64,000 bases of DNA, taken from assembly GCF_947367035.1 (NCBI RefSeq), contig NZ_CANBCA010000002.1:62001-126000 (forward strand), read 5' to 3'. The notes below the pieces were generated by a model. That model was not told the origin of the DNA. It did no database searches and was given only the letters and a program-made list of their open reading frames with translations. How positions within the stretch are numbered: position 1 is the stretch's first letter; every line of letters starts with the position of its first letter. This document shows, one piece after another, positions 15,954 through 22,752 of the stretch. The translations under genes and the position numbers were made by a program. Source of the stretch: an uncultured Helicobacter sp. GTDB lineage: Bacteria > Campylobacterota > Campylobacteria > Campylobacterales > Helicobacteraceae.

Positions 15954-17065
15954 TACGCACTCCTTTCCCTTGTGTTTTCTTGTTGTTTCTCTTTTTGTTT
16001 TTGTGGCTCTTTTAGTGTAGATTCAAGCTCTTTGTAGAATTTTGAATAATTGTCCTTGAAAGTGGGGTGTCTTTCCTCTAAGGCTTTTATTTCGTTTTCT
16101 AATTCGGTTTTAGCTTTTCCATTGCCTTTGAGGCATTCTTTTTGCAGTTTTTCTAGGTTTTGATAGCATTCTTTTTGTAATTCTAGCTCTTTGCTTTGCT
16201 CTTTTACTTCCTCGCGATTTGCGTGTAATTCCTTTACAAACCCACTTACTGCTTCTTTGACACTCTCATTTTGCATTGCAAGTTCAAGCTTTTCAATGCG
16301 TTGTTTTGCTAAGAGGTCGCATTCCTCTTTGGTTTTCTTTAAAAATTTCGCAAAGGCTTCATCAAATGTTTGCAAGTTTTTAAGCAAGTCTTTCACATCT
16401 CCTTGTTTGATGAGATTCTCAATACTTGCTTGAAAGTTTTTTTCTAGCGTTTCTTTTTCTTTTTGCAGGGATTCTAGCTCTTTTTGGTGCAATTCTTGTT
16501 GTTCTTGTTGTTGTTTTTGCAAAGCTTCATCAATTTCAGAATCTAAAATTGTTTTAGAGGGAGAGGAGGAATCTTTTTCTTGCTCTGCATTTATCTCTTT
16601 TTCTTTCTTAGCAATTTGTGCTTCCACTTCATCAAGTTTCTCTAAAATCTCTAAAGATTCTTTGATACTTGGGGTAATGCCTTTATCCACAACTTCCAAA
16701 GTTTCATTCAAAAACTCTCTTTTTTGCGCGGGATAAGTTAAATCCACTTCTTGCTTCTCCTCTTGGCTTTGTGATAAATCTTGCTTCATCTTGGCTAGAG
16801 AGTATTCAAGCTCAATTTTCTCTTGCTCCATTTGCAAGGAATCTAAATATTTTTGATACTTGTCATCTATATCATACTCGTCCTCTGAAGCTTCTTTGTT
16901 TTCCACTTGCTGTGTTGATTCAGTTTCTTTTGTTAATTCAGGCTCTTTTTCATCATTTTGCGCGGAATTTTTCAAAGCCACTTGCTCTTGTAAAGAATCC
17001 AACTCATTAAAGCCAAACTCACCAAACTCAAACTCTTGATTGTCTAATTGATTCTCTGTATCCAT
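15953..17065 (-). CDS. acidic coiled-coil protein of the second transfer operon
   Basis: No family recognised. The 370-residue protein is rich in Glu, Lys and Gln, with no signal peptide or membrane segment. Residues 1-60 are acidic and probably disordered, and most of 70-360 should be one long helical coiled coil. It is the first gene of the operon leading into TrbJ, TrbM and the TOPRIM protein, and its promoter region repeats that of virB2. A structural or regulatory role in mating is inferred from this co-regulation. Confidence 0.75.
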   Translation of the reverse strand: MDTENQLDNQEFEFGEFGFNELDSLQEQVALKNSAQNDEKEPELTKETESTQQVENKEASEDEYDIDDKYQKYLDSLQMEQEKIELEYSLAKMKQDLSQSQEEKQEVDLTYPAQKREFLNETLEVVDKGITPSIKESLEILEKLDEVEAQIAKKEKEINAEQEKDSSSPSKTILDSEIDEALQKQQQEQQELHQKELESLQKEKETLEKNFQASIENLIKQGDVKDLLKNLQTFDEAFAKFLKKTKEECDLLAKQRIEKLELAMQNESVKEAVSGFVKELHANREEVKEQSKELELQKECYQNLEKLQKECLKGNGKAKTELENEIKALEERHPTFKDNYSKFYKELESTLKEPQKQKEKQQENTRERSA

Positions 17066-17123
17066 TCAAATGTCCTAAAAAATAAAATTTGCAAAGATTG
17101 TAGAAAAAAAGGGAGAGAATGTC

Positions 17124-17139
17124 CATTATAACTTTTTGC
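17124..17139 (-). promoter_or_regulatory. 16-bp element copy 3, probable promoter of second transfer operon
   Basis: Minus-strand GCAAAAAGTTATAATG followed by GGACATTCTCTCCC, matching the virB2 upstream copy with a single mismatch over 29 bases. Predicted transcript start near 17118, about 53 bases before the coiled-coil gene. Confidence 0.65.
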
Positions 17140-17273
17140 GGAATATTTTTTAAGATGAAACATAGGATTTTCCGAAGTTTAACAAAAAACTCTAAATAAA
17201 AATTTTCATCTTTTTGAATTTTTTTAATCTTTTAAAAATCTCTATTTTACGAACTTTCTTTTATTTTCTATTA

Positions 17274-17289
17274 GCAAAAAGTTATAATG
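17274..17289 (+). promoter_or_regulatory. 16-bp element copy 4, rightward
   Basis: Plus-strand copy 134 bases from copy 3, reproducing the geometry of copies 1 and 2. It faces the integrase about 730 bases away and copies 5 and 6. Confidence 0.55.
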
Positions 17290-17408
17290 CAAAATTTTTA
17301 AATTTTTGTTTATAAAATCTTAAATCAAATTCAATTCTAAATATTCAAGAATTATATATAATATTAAACTTTTATTCCCTTTAATATTTGTTTTATATAT
17401 AGAAAGGG

Positions 17409-17424
17409 CATTATAACTTTTTGC
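17409..17424 (-). promoter_or_regulatory. 16-bp element copy 5, leftward
   Basis: Minus-strand copy followed by CCCTTTC. It shares the upstream extension TTCA with copy 6. As a promoter it would converge with copy 4. Confidence 0.5.
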
Positions 17425-17484
17425 TGAACTTAAAAAAACAAAAATCCTAAAATTTAGGGATTTGTGAGTTTGTATTTCATTTTG

Positions 17485-17500
17485 CATTATAACTTTTTGC
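17485..17500 (-). promoter_or_regulatory. 16-bp element copy 6, leftward
   Basis: Minus-strand copy 76 bases from copy 5 in the same orientation. The TTCAGCAAAAAGTTATAATG block is identical in copies 5 and 6. Confidence 0.5.
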
Positions 17501-18014
17501 TGAACTTAAATTTTTTCAACCAAATTTAGCTTAAATCAATATCTTAACTTATTTTATGATAATTTAAAGGATTTAAACAATAATATTATACAAGTATCTT
17601 AATATTTATATTTAATATAATGATTTAAGTTATCATTTTAAAAAGCTTTAAATTCCACAAAATAGGAATTTAAGTTTCAAAAACATTAATCTTATTTAAG
17701 TTTAAGATTCATAAAACTTAAAAAATAAAATTAATTGTTTTTACTCTGTAAAAATCTTTTAATTCCATAGAATAGGATATTATCAAGCATTTTAAGGAGT
17801 TTGAGCTAACACAAATTACAAGAATCATTTAAGTAAAAAATTTCAATTAAACTTGCATTAAGTTTCGTCCAAAAGCAATTTCGCTTTAATTTAGCTTAAA
17901 ATTTTACTTAAAACCCTTTGTAAGCTCGTTATATACGATGATACAAAAAACTTAAATTGCCTCCTTTGAATTATGCTATAATCTTTACTTCACTTTCTAT
18001 TTTGTGAGATTTTA
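17501..18014. other. AT-rich non-coding region upstream of the integrase
   Basis: No gene seen. It holds an inverted repeat TTAAATTCC / GGAATTTAA (17648-17656, 17665-17673) and a second, less symmetric copy of its core AATTCCAYARAATAGGA at 17761-17777, 110 bases away. The integrase promoter lies at its right end. The repeated palindrome could be an operator or recombinase arm site. Confidence 0.5.
17977..17982 (+). promoter_or_regulatory. -10 box of the integrase gene
   Basis: Extended -10 sequence TGCTATAAT (17974-17982) lies 33 bases before the integrase ATG, in a run of AT-rich DNA as expected for the epsilonproteobacterial housekeeping sigma factor. Confidence 0.6.
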
Positions 18015-19100
18015 ATGAAAAATATTTACATTAGAAACAATACAATCTATATAGATTACTACAAAAATGGCAAACGCTTTCGCAAATCAACAGGGATTAA
18101 AAAATCTCCCCAAGCCATTGAATTTGTAGAAACGAATATTTTGCTTTTTCAAGATAATCTAAAAGAGGCTAGTGCTAAATATGAAAACCTTAATGATGAT
18201 TCAAGTGTGGTTAGCAAAGAACAAGAACCTTTCACTTTTAAAGCAGTCTCTGAAAATTTTTTAAACGAAAAAAGCTTTTTGAAAGAAAGGACAAAAGATT
18301 TTTATGGTTCTGTGATTAAGGGCGCATTGATTTTTTTAAAGGAATTTAACCTTATTTTTTTGAGTGATTTTAAACGAAAACACAATGTATTATTTTTAGA
18401 ATTTTTAATGAAAAGGGGTTATAGCCAAAAAACAATTAAACTTTATTTCATTATTTTTAAATCGTTTTTTAAATATGCTATGGATAATGATTTAATAGAT
18501 AAAAATCCTATATTTCTCCCCAAAATGAAACAACAAACTCCAAAAGAGGCGATTAATCCTTTTTCACTAGAGGAAGCTTTGAATCTCATTAAAAAGGCAC
18601 AAGATGATTTAAAGACTTATCTAATTTTAGGATTCTTTTGTGGAGCTAGGACAGGTGAGATTTTAGCTTTAACTTGGAATGATATTAACTTTCAAAAAAG
18701 AGAAATCATTATTAATAAAAGTTTATCAGATAAAGGCATAATAGACAGCCCTAAAACTCTTTCAAGCAACCGCGTGATTGATATGTTAGACATAGTCTAT
18801 AAACACTTAAAAACCTTAAAATATCAATCCTTAAAACAAAGAATCATTATTCTACCACGCTATAAAATAAGAAGTGATTTTTATGCTTTGCAAACCCAAC
18901 TAGGACTAAAAAGGCGTAGGCTTTATGATACAAGACATTCTTTTGCAAGTATTATGCTAAGCAAAGGGGAAGAGCCTATGTGGGTGGGGTGTAAGATGAT
19001 GGGACATAAGGATTTAACAGAAACTTATAAAACCTATGCAAAATATCTCCCAAAACCCATAACACATAGGGCTACATTTTTGCAAGACATTGAAATATAA
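18015..19100 (+). CDS. tyrosine recombinase (integrase) of the element
   Basis: Site-specific recombinase expected to integrate and excise the element. 361 residues: an N-terminal arm-binding region (about 1-60), a SAM-like core-binding domain (about 75-165) and the catalytic domain from about 180. Catalytic residues are Arg212 in CGARTGEILALTW, Arg307 in YDTRHSFAS (with Tyr304 where many integrases have His), His331 in MGHKDLTET, and the likely nucleophile Tyr341 in TYAKY. Its own promoter precedes it. The nearest relatives should be Helicobacter/Campylobacter element integrases of the XerT type; that is inference. Confidence 0.9.
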   Translation: MKNIYIRNNTIYIDYYKNGKRFRKSTGIKKSPQAIEFVETNILLFQDNLKEASAKYENLNDDSSVVSKEQEPFTFKAVSENFLNEKSFLKERTKDFYGSVIKGALIFLKEFNLIFLSDFKRKHNVLFLEFLMKRGYSQKTIKLYFIIFKSFFKYAMDNDLIDKNPIFLPKMKQQTPKEAINPFSLEEALNLIKKAQDDLKTYLILGFFCGARTGEILALTWNDINFQKREIIINKSLSDKGIIDSPKTLSSNRVIDMLDIVYKHLKTLKYQSLKQRIIILPRYKIRSDFYALQTQLGLKRRRLYDTRHSFASIMLSKGEEPMWVGCKMMGHKDLTETYKTYAKYLPKPITHRATFLQDIEI

Positions 19101-19115
19101 GACAATACCTTACTT

Positions 19116-19586
19116 TTACTTTATATTTGCTAGGGCAGTCAAGAATGTATCAACGAGGAATTTAATCAATGCAAAATTTGCACCAATAATTACGACTGCG
19201 GACATTACGCCTGTGCTAATAATAAGCCACATTTGCTTCCTTTGGGATTCTGCAATTTCTGTTCTAACTTCTGCAATTTCTAATTTTAATTCCTGTTTGG
19301 CTTCCGCAATCTCTGTTCTAACTTGATTAATTTCTGCCCTTACAAAATCTTTTGTAGCTAACTCGCCTTTGAGCTTTTCCTCTAGCTCCTCTTTAATAGC
19401 CTTTGCATTAATAGTTTGCTTATGAGAAATTTCATCTGCTACCACCTTAAGAGATTCAATAATGATTTGCTCGTTTTTCTCTTGTCCTAATTCTTTAATC
19501 TTTTGCTTTAGGAATGCTAAAAGCATTGGAGAGAAAATTTCTCTGTTTTCCATATTTGCATTAACCTGTATCTTTGCTGCTTCCAT
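19116..19586 (-). CDS. membrane-anchored coiled-coil protein (DUF1640-like)
   Basis: 156 residues. The middle is a regular coiled coil with repeated VRxEIxxVRTEIAEAKQEL and EIAEVRTEIAESQ units (about 80-115). A single C-terminal membrane helix (about 120-145) anchors it. The phrase ELATKDFVRAEI resembles the DUF1640/CCDC90-type pattern often found on mobile elements. ATG 19586 is preceded by AAAGGAAAAAC, and a weak -10 TACAAT lies near 19610. It converges with the integrase, with 15 bases between. Function unknown. Confidence 0.75.
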   Translation of the reverse strand: MEAAKIQVNANMENREIFSPMLLAFLKQKIKELGQEKNEQIIIESLKVVADEISHKQTINAKAIKEELEEKLKGELATKDFVRAEINQVRTEIAEAKQELKLEIAEVRTEIAESQRKQMWLIISTGVMSAVVIIGANFALIKFLVDTFLTALANIK

Positions 19587-19641
19587 TGTTTTTCCTTTTA
19601 AATTTTATTGTATCATATTTTTATTTTATTTTTTCTCTAGG

Positions 19642-19682
19642 GTTGCAAGGGGGATTAAGACTAAAACCACCCCCGCTTAAAG
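19642..19682 (+). repeat. GC-rich hairpin motif, copy 1
   Basis: GTTGC, then GGGGG and CCCCCGCTTAAAG separated by 17 bases, in otherwise AT-rich DNA. The 13-mer CCCCCGCTTAAAG recurs at 22593-22605 behind the same GTTGC/GGGGG arrangement. A second hairpin, CTAAAACCAC / GTGGCTTTAG, overlaps it. Confidence 0.5.
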
Positions 19683-19758
19683 TGGCTTTAGATTGCAAGG
19701 GATTTAAGGCTTTTATAAGCGGAAGTGGCATACAATCACAATGACTTAATTATTTACA

Positions 19759-19789
19759 GCTTATCTAGCTTTTTACAGCTAGGATAAGC
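19759..19789 (-). terminator. hairpin at the end of the 20-aa peptide gene
   Basis: Arms GCTTATC-TAGCT and AGCTA-G-GATAAGC form a 12-bp stem with one bulged base and a six-base loop. It covers the peptide's last codons and stop. A weak U-rich run follows on the minus strand, so it may terminate or stabilise a transcript of about 110 bases. Confidence 0.5.
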
Positions 19790-19827
19790 AAAAGTGTAAC
19801 AACAAGAACAATTATAACTTCTGCCAT
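19765..19827 (-). CDS. 20-aa hydrophobic peptide, Ibs-like candidate toxin
   Basis: MAEVIIVLVVTLLLILAVKS: a single membrane helix with short polar ends. AAGGAG stands five bases before the ATG, a TATAAT box (19871-19876) gives a leader of about 37 bases, and a strong hairpin ends the gene. The layout and the VIIVLVV/LLLI core resemble E. coli Ibs type I toxins, though length and hydropathy alone could give that likeness. Confidence 0.65.
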   Translation of the reverse strand: MAEVIIVLVVTLLLILAVKS

Positions 19828-19870
19828 ATCGTCTCCTTTTTAAGAAAGCCGATACCCTAAATCCACAAGA

Positions 19871-19876
19871 ATTATA
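19871..19876 (-). promoter_or_regulatory. -10 box of the 20-aa peptide gene
   Basis: Minus-strand TATAAT in the context TTTTGTATAATTCTTG. The predicted start near 19864 gives a short leader ending in AAGGAGACGATATG. Confidence 0.6.
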
Positions 19877-19959
19877 CAAAATCCTTGCTTTAAATATCCT
19901 TACTTAAGCCCTATTTTTAGGGATTTGTTCTTAATTTAGAGATAGAATTTCTTAAAAAT

Positions 19960-20415
19960 TTACTCCTCCTCACCTAAAATACATTGCAACACTTTTTTAT
20001 ATGCAAATAACTTAGCCTTAGCTTCTACTTGCATTAAGGCTAAAGGTGCATTGATTTCTACATTTTCAACTTTGCCTTTTGTATATCCTGAATCCTCAAT
20101 CTTTTGAATCTCAAGATTAATGGCTTTTTCTAGGCTCTCTCCTTTTCCATATGTTCTTAAAATCCACTCTTTAAGAGATTTGCTAAATCTTAAGCTCTCA
20201 AAAAATTCTTTTGCGGTTTCTTGATTATTCCAATTATGAATACTGCTTAAGTTTTCTACTAAAGAGGAATCAAAATCTTTTACTTCATCAATACAAACTA
20301 AAGATTCTAAAAAACTGCGCTTAGATACTCTATTTCTTATCTCGTCTAATATATCGCAATCGTCAAATTCATCTAAATCAACATAAACATTTAAATCTAT
20401 ATAATCACCAGCCAT
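19960..20415 (-). CDS. acidic hypothetical protein of the cargo block
   Basis: No family recognised. 151 residues, acidic and soluble, with an N-terminal acidic patch (YVDLDEFDDCDILDEI at about 11-26) and helical remainder. The start has a strong AGGAGGGCAAAAATG ribosome site, identical to that of the next gene upstream (20866), which suggests a common origin or duplicated leader. It is the last gene of a six-gene minus-strand cargo block. A weak hairpin (CCCTA/TAGGG, 19909-19922) lies about 40 bases after its stop. Confidence 0.7.
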   Translation of the reverse strand: MAGDYIDLNVYVDLDEFDDCDILDEIRNRVSKRSFLESLVCIDEVKDFDSSLVENLSSIHNWNNQETAKEFFESLRFSKSLKEWILRTYGKGESLEKAINLEIQKIEDSGYTKGKVENVEINAPLALMQVEAKAKLFAYKKVLQCILGEEE

Positions 20416-20425
20416 TTTTGCCCTC

Positions 20426-20866
20426 CTAATAACCTAATAACTCGGGGTTTTCGTGGATATTGCCTATAACAACTAAATCTATTTGTTGTGAATAAGAATG
20501 AACTTCAGAAAAAGGAATTTCTTTACCAACGCAAACCTCGTCCTCATCGTAAGTTTTAATAACTTTCATAAAGAAACCTCCTTGTTGCCAAATAACCACC
20601 GCTTCTATGGTGTCTTTGAATCTGTGATTTGTTATCTCCACAATATCTCCCTCATAAATCTTTGCATTATTTAAATCTCTAAGCCCTGTCCAAAATTCAA
20701 CTTCTTTTTCATCATCTCTTTCATCAAATTCAATAAAAGGAATTGCTCTATCGGCACGATGAACCTTAGCAGGTAAAACAGAACCTAATTTAGCTAAAGC
20801 AGGATATTCAATATACCCATTTTCTAATTTGCTCCATACTCTAAAATCAATGTCTTTTAGTTTCAT
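20426..20866 (-). CDS. YopX-family protein
   Basis: 146 residues with the complete YopX pattern. DFRVW is near the start (about 7-11), then FWTGLRDLNNAKIYEGDIVEI (about 58-78), a beta-rich middle, and the closing VVIGNIHENPELL (about 131-143). YopX proteins are common in phages and mobile elements of Firmicutes and epsilonproteobacteria, and their molecular role is unknown. The start uses the same AGGAGGGCAAAAATG ribosome site as the following gene. Confidence 0.85.
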   Translation of the reverse strand: MKLKDIDFRVWSKLENGYIEYPALAKLGSVLPAKVHRADRAIPFIEFDERDDEKEVEFWTGLRDLNNAKIYEGDIVEITNHRFKDTIEAVVIWQQGGFFMKVIKTYDEDEVCVGKEIPFSEVHSYSQQIDLVVIGNIHENPELLGY

Positions 20867-20880
20867 TTTTGCCCTCCTAT

Positions 20881-21243
20881 TTATCTACGATTATGACTAT
20901 TACCTATTTTATGAGAATGGCGCAAAAGATAGCACATTTCAACTCTATATCTGCGCCCCTCACCATTTTCTATACCCTTAACGCCCAAATCCATAGCGTA
21001 ATTTATGCCATTTTCCCTAAAAAGCACCATTTTATCGCTAGGGTCATCATCGGACACAACAACATCGTAACTATAAACTGCTTTCCCTTTGGAATCCTCA
21101 CCCAAATAATCCTCAATTTGATAATCTTTAGAATCTAAGCCTATGGAATCTATAAGCTTCTTGCTAATCCTGCTTAAATAAACTTGATTTTTGTAATCCC
21201 AAACCCTTAAGTTTCTGGATTTAATTACCTTTTCTTGAAACAT
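20881..21243 (-). CDS. YopX-like protein, divergent
   Basis: 120 residues. The opening NLRVWDYKNQVYL (about 11-23) fits the YopX N-terminus (RVWDxxNxxY), and the end HSHKIGNSHNRR could be a decayed form of the YopX ending HKIGNIxEN. The usual FTGLxDxNGxxIYEGD core is replaced by SKGKAVYSYDVVVSDDD. It is therefore a diverged or remodelled relative of the neighbouring YopX gene, 14 bases away. Function unknown. Confidence 0.6.
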   Translation of the reverse strand: MFQEKVIKSRNLRVWDYKNQVYLSRISKKLIDSIGLDSKDYQIEDYLGEDSKGKAVYSYDVVVSDDDPSDKMVLFRENGINYAMDLGVKGIENGEGRRYRVEMCYLLRHSHKIGNSHNRR

Positions 21244-21244
21244 T

Positions 21245-21628
21245 TTAAACCCTTTCTCTTTCTAAATTTTCTTTAATTGCAATCTTGATTCTATCCATAA
21301 TACCCCCTAATATCGGGGCGCAATAAGAAGTGTCAAATTCACCTGTTGAAAGCTCCTTATAGGTGCGATTCTGCCCTTTGGCTTTAGCTAAAACTTGATG
21401 AAACACAACAATTTCTTTAAGCCCTCTTTGTTTGTAAAGCTCTCGCATTCTCTCCATTATGGAAGCTTCTTTTTTATTCCATTCTTGCAAGGCAAAAAAG
21501 TTAGAAAAAACAATCACTAACTTTTGCCCTTTTGCAAAGCTTCGCAATTCAATCCGATACACAAATTCTCTTAGCTCTTGCAAGGAATCAAAAACCAATT
21601 CCCGCAAAACCTCTTGTTTTGTAACCAT
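21245..21628 (-). CDS. hypothetical protein of the cargo block
   Basis: No family recognised. From ATG 21628 it has 127 residues, mixed alpha/beta, with the segment QKLVIVFSNFFALQEW (about 34-49) suggesting a buried beta strand followed by a helix, and a basic C-terminal half. I preferred this ATG over the in-frame GTG at 21652 because AAGGGTGG lies five bases before it and the GTG falls inside the upstream gene. Two bases separate its stop from the next gene. Confidence 0.6.
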   Translation of the reverse strand: MVTKQEVLRELVFDSLQELREFVYRIELRSFAKGQKLVIVFSNFFALQEWNKKEASIMERMRELYKQRGLKEIVVFHQVLAKAKGQNRTYKELSTGEFDTSYCAPILGGIMDRIKIAIKENLERERV

Positions 21629-21644
21629 TTTTACCACCCTTATT

Positions 21645-21968
21645 TTAAACACTTACTATTTCTCTAAATTTTTCTACCACTTTCAAGACAACTTCCGCTA
21701 AATGTTCGCACATTATGCGTATATCCTCGTTAGAATCTCCGCTACTCTCTACAATCTCCGCATAAAAATTAAAACTTCCTATGCCCCTGCTACTTTCAAG
21801 AATCAAAGGTTCTTTTGCGTCCCCTAAACAAAAATCATTTTGTCTTAACTCTAAAACACATTCTTGATAATCTATATCACCTTCAATAGAAAAATCAAAT
21901 TCAATATACCGATTAACGCTTAATTGCTCCTCTAAATCTGAAACTTCTTTACAAGCAAATTTAAACAT
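21645..21968 (-). CDS. hypothetical protein of the cargo block
   Basis: No family recognised. 107 residues from the ATG at 21968; a GTG at 21992 in the same frame is the alternative and would overlap the upstream gene by 17 bases. The protein is acidic, with predicted beta strands (RYIEFDFSIEGDIDYQECVLELRQNDFCLGD), then a C-terminal helix (MCEHLAEVVLKVVEKFREI). The strand pattern could be a small beta-sandwich immunity- or inhibitor-type fold, but that is speculation. Confidence 0.55.
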   Translation of the reverse strand: MFKFACKEVSDLEEQLSVNRYIEFDFSIEGDIDYQECVLELRQNDFCLGDAKEPLILESSRGIGSFNFYAEIVESSGDSNEDIRIMCEHLAEVVLKVVEKFREIVSV

Positions 21969-21975
21969 ATCACGA

Positions 21976-22230
21976 TTAGGATTTAAACACACAAATGCGC
22001 CCTAGCTCTTTATAATAAAGCATATACCCCCTAACTAACACATTTACTTTAACCTTTGCCTCTTTTATTACCATTTCTAGCATTTGCATTTCTTTTTCGC
22101 AATGCTCTTGCAAATCTCGCCAAGCACATTCTGGCATTTGCATTTCATCATAAAACTTTGAAACTTCCATTTTAAAAAAGTTCCTTAAAGACTTTTTTTG
22201 CCAAGAATCAAGATAAAAACCGCTTCTCAT
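21976..22230 (-). CDS. first gene of the cargo block, hypothetical
   Basis: No family recognised. 84 residues (MRSGFYLDSWQKKSL...), helical and without membrane segments. The frame is open to an ATG at 22371, but the TATAAT box at 22265-22270 puts the transcript start inside that extension, and AAAGG precedes the ATG at 22230, so the short form is chosen. Cys in PECAWRDLQEHCEKE might bind metal, but no full motif is present. It leads the minus-strand block of six genes. Confidence 0.6.
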   Translation of the reverse strand: MRSGFYLDSWQKKSLRNFFKMEVSKFYDEMQMPECAWRDLQEHCEKEMQMLEMVIKEAKVKVNVLVRGYMLYYKELGRICVFKS

Positions 22231-22264
22231 TTCACAACCTTTCATTCTCATTTTTGTTGCTGAA

Positions 22265-22270
22265 ATTATA
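22265..22270 (-). promoter_or_regulatory. -10 box of the cargo block
   Basis: Minus-strand TATAAT in the context TTTTGTTATAATTTC, about 30 bases upstream of the chosen start. The transcript would cover the six genes from 22230 to 19960. Confidence 0.5.
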
Positions 22271-22579
22271 ACAAAACCCCCGCAAAACAACGCAAAAACC
22301 AATATAAACCCACAGCTTTTACCCCCTTTATAGACATTTACAAGGTAAATGTCGGCAAAATCAAAAGCCAAACCAATCCAAACAAATGAATGCTTTTAAA
22401 TTATCATTTTTGTATCTAATTTTATATTTTTGCAGAGAAAGAGAAGTAAATTTTAAACATTATTAAATATTTAAAATATATTTTAAAATGTTAAATTGTA
22501 TTTATAAAACAATTATTAATTTATTTATAAAACATTATAAACTTTAAAAAACATTTTAAAACTAGAATTATTAGGGGGC

Positions 22580-22605
22580 GTTGCGGGGGAATCCCCCGCT
22601 TAAAG
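22580..22605 (+). repeat. GC-rich hairpin motif, copy 2
   Basis: GTTGCGGGGG-AAT-CCCCCGC is a perfect 7-bp stem (22583-22589, 22593-22599) with a three-base loop, followed by TTAAAG. It shares GTTGC, GGGGG and CCCCCGCTTAAAG with 19642-19682 in the same orientation. The two copies bracket the cargo block. Confidence 0.6.
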
Positions 22606-22655
22606 AGCAGAAAAATAAAGACAAGTGAAGTAAAACGAAGCGTAGGCTTTATTTT

Positions 22656-22680
22656 GCCCTTAAGACATAGGCTTAAGGGC
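22656..22680. repeat. perfect 9-bp inverted repeat
   Basis: GCCCTTAAG and CTTAAGGGC separated by seven bases. Neither side is followed by a T run, so it is a poor terminator for the Rep gene. An origin or recombination structure is more likely. Confidence 0.5.
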
Positions 22681-22682
22681 AC

Positions 22683-22712
22683 ACCAAACACTACCAAACA
22701 CTACCAAATATT
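22683..22712 (+). repeat. three tandem 10-bp repeats, iteron-like
   Basis: ACCAAACACT twice, then ACCAAATATT, with one helical turn per unit. It lies 40 bases beyond the 3' end of the Rep gene. Confidence 0.5.
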
Positions 22713-22752
22713 TGTATCCGCTGTCCAAACAAACAAAGACATAATTACAAAG

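Larger units (their letters stand above)
22400..22712. other. origin-like region beside the Rep gene
   Basis: No gene seen. From left to right it holds a very AT-rich stretch (about 22400-22570) with the palindrome TTTAAAATATATTTTAAA and repeated TTTATAAAACA. Then come a GC-rich hairpin (22583-22599), a 9-bp hairpin and three 10-bp tandem repeats. AT-rich DNA, short direct repeats and an adjacent Rep_3 gene are the usual parts of an iteron-type plasmid origin. Function is inferred. Confidence 0.5.

Noticed and set aside
17066-17500. Gene in the region with four 16-bp copies
   Set aside because: All frames are short and AT-driven, with no ribosome site before any ATG.
22656-22680. Rho-independent terminator of the Rep gene
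   Set aside because: The 9-bp hairpin is not followed by a T run on either strand.
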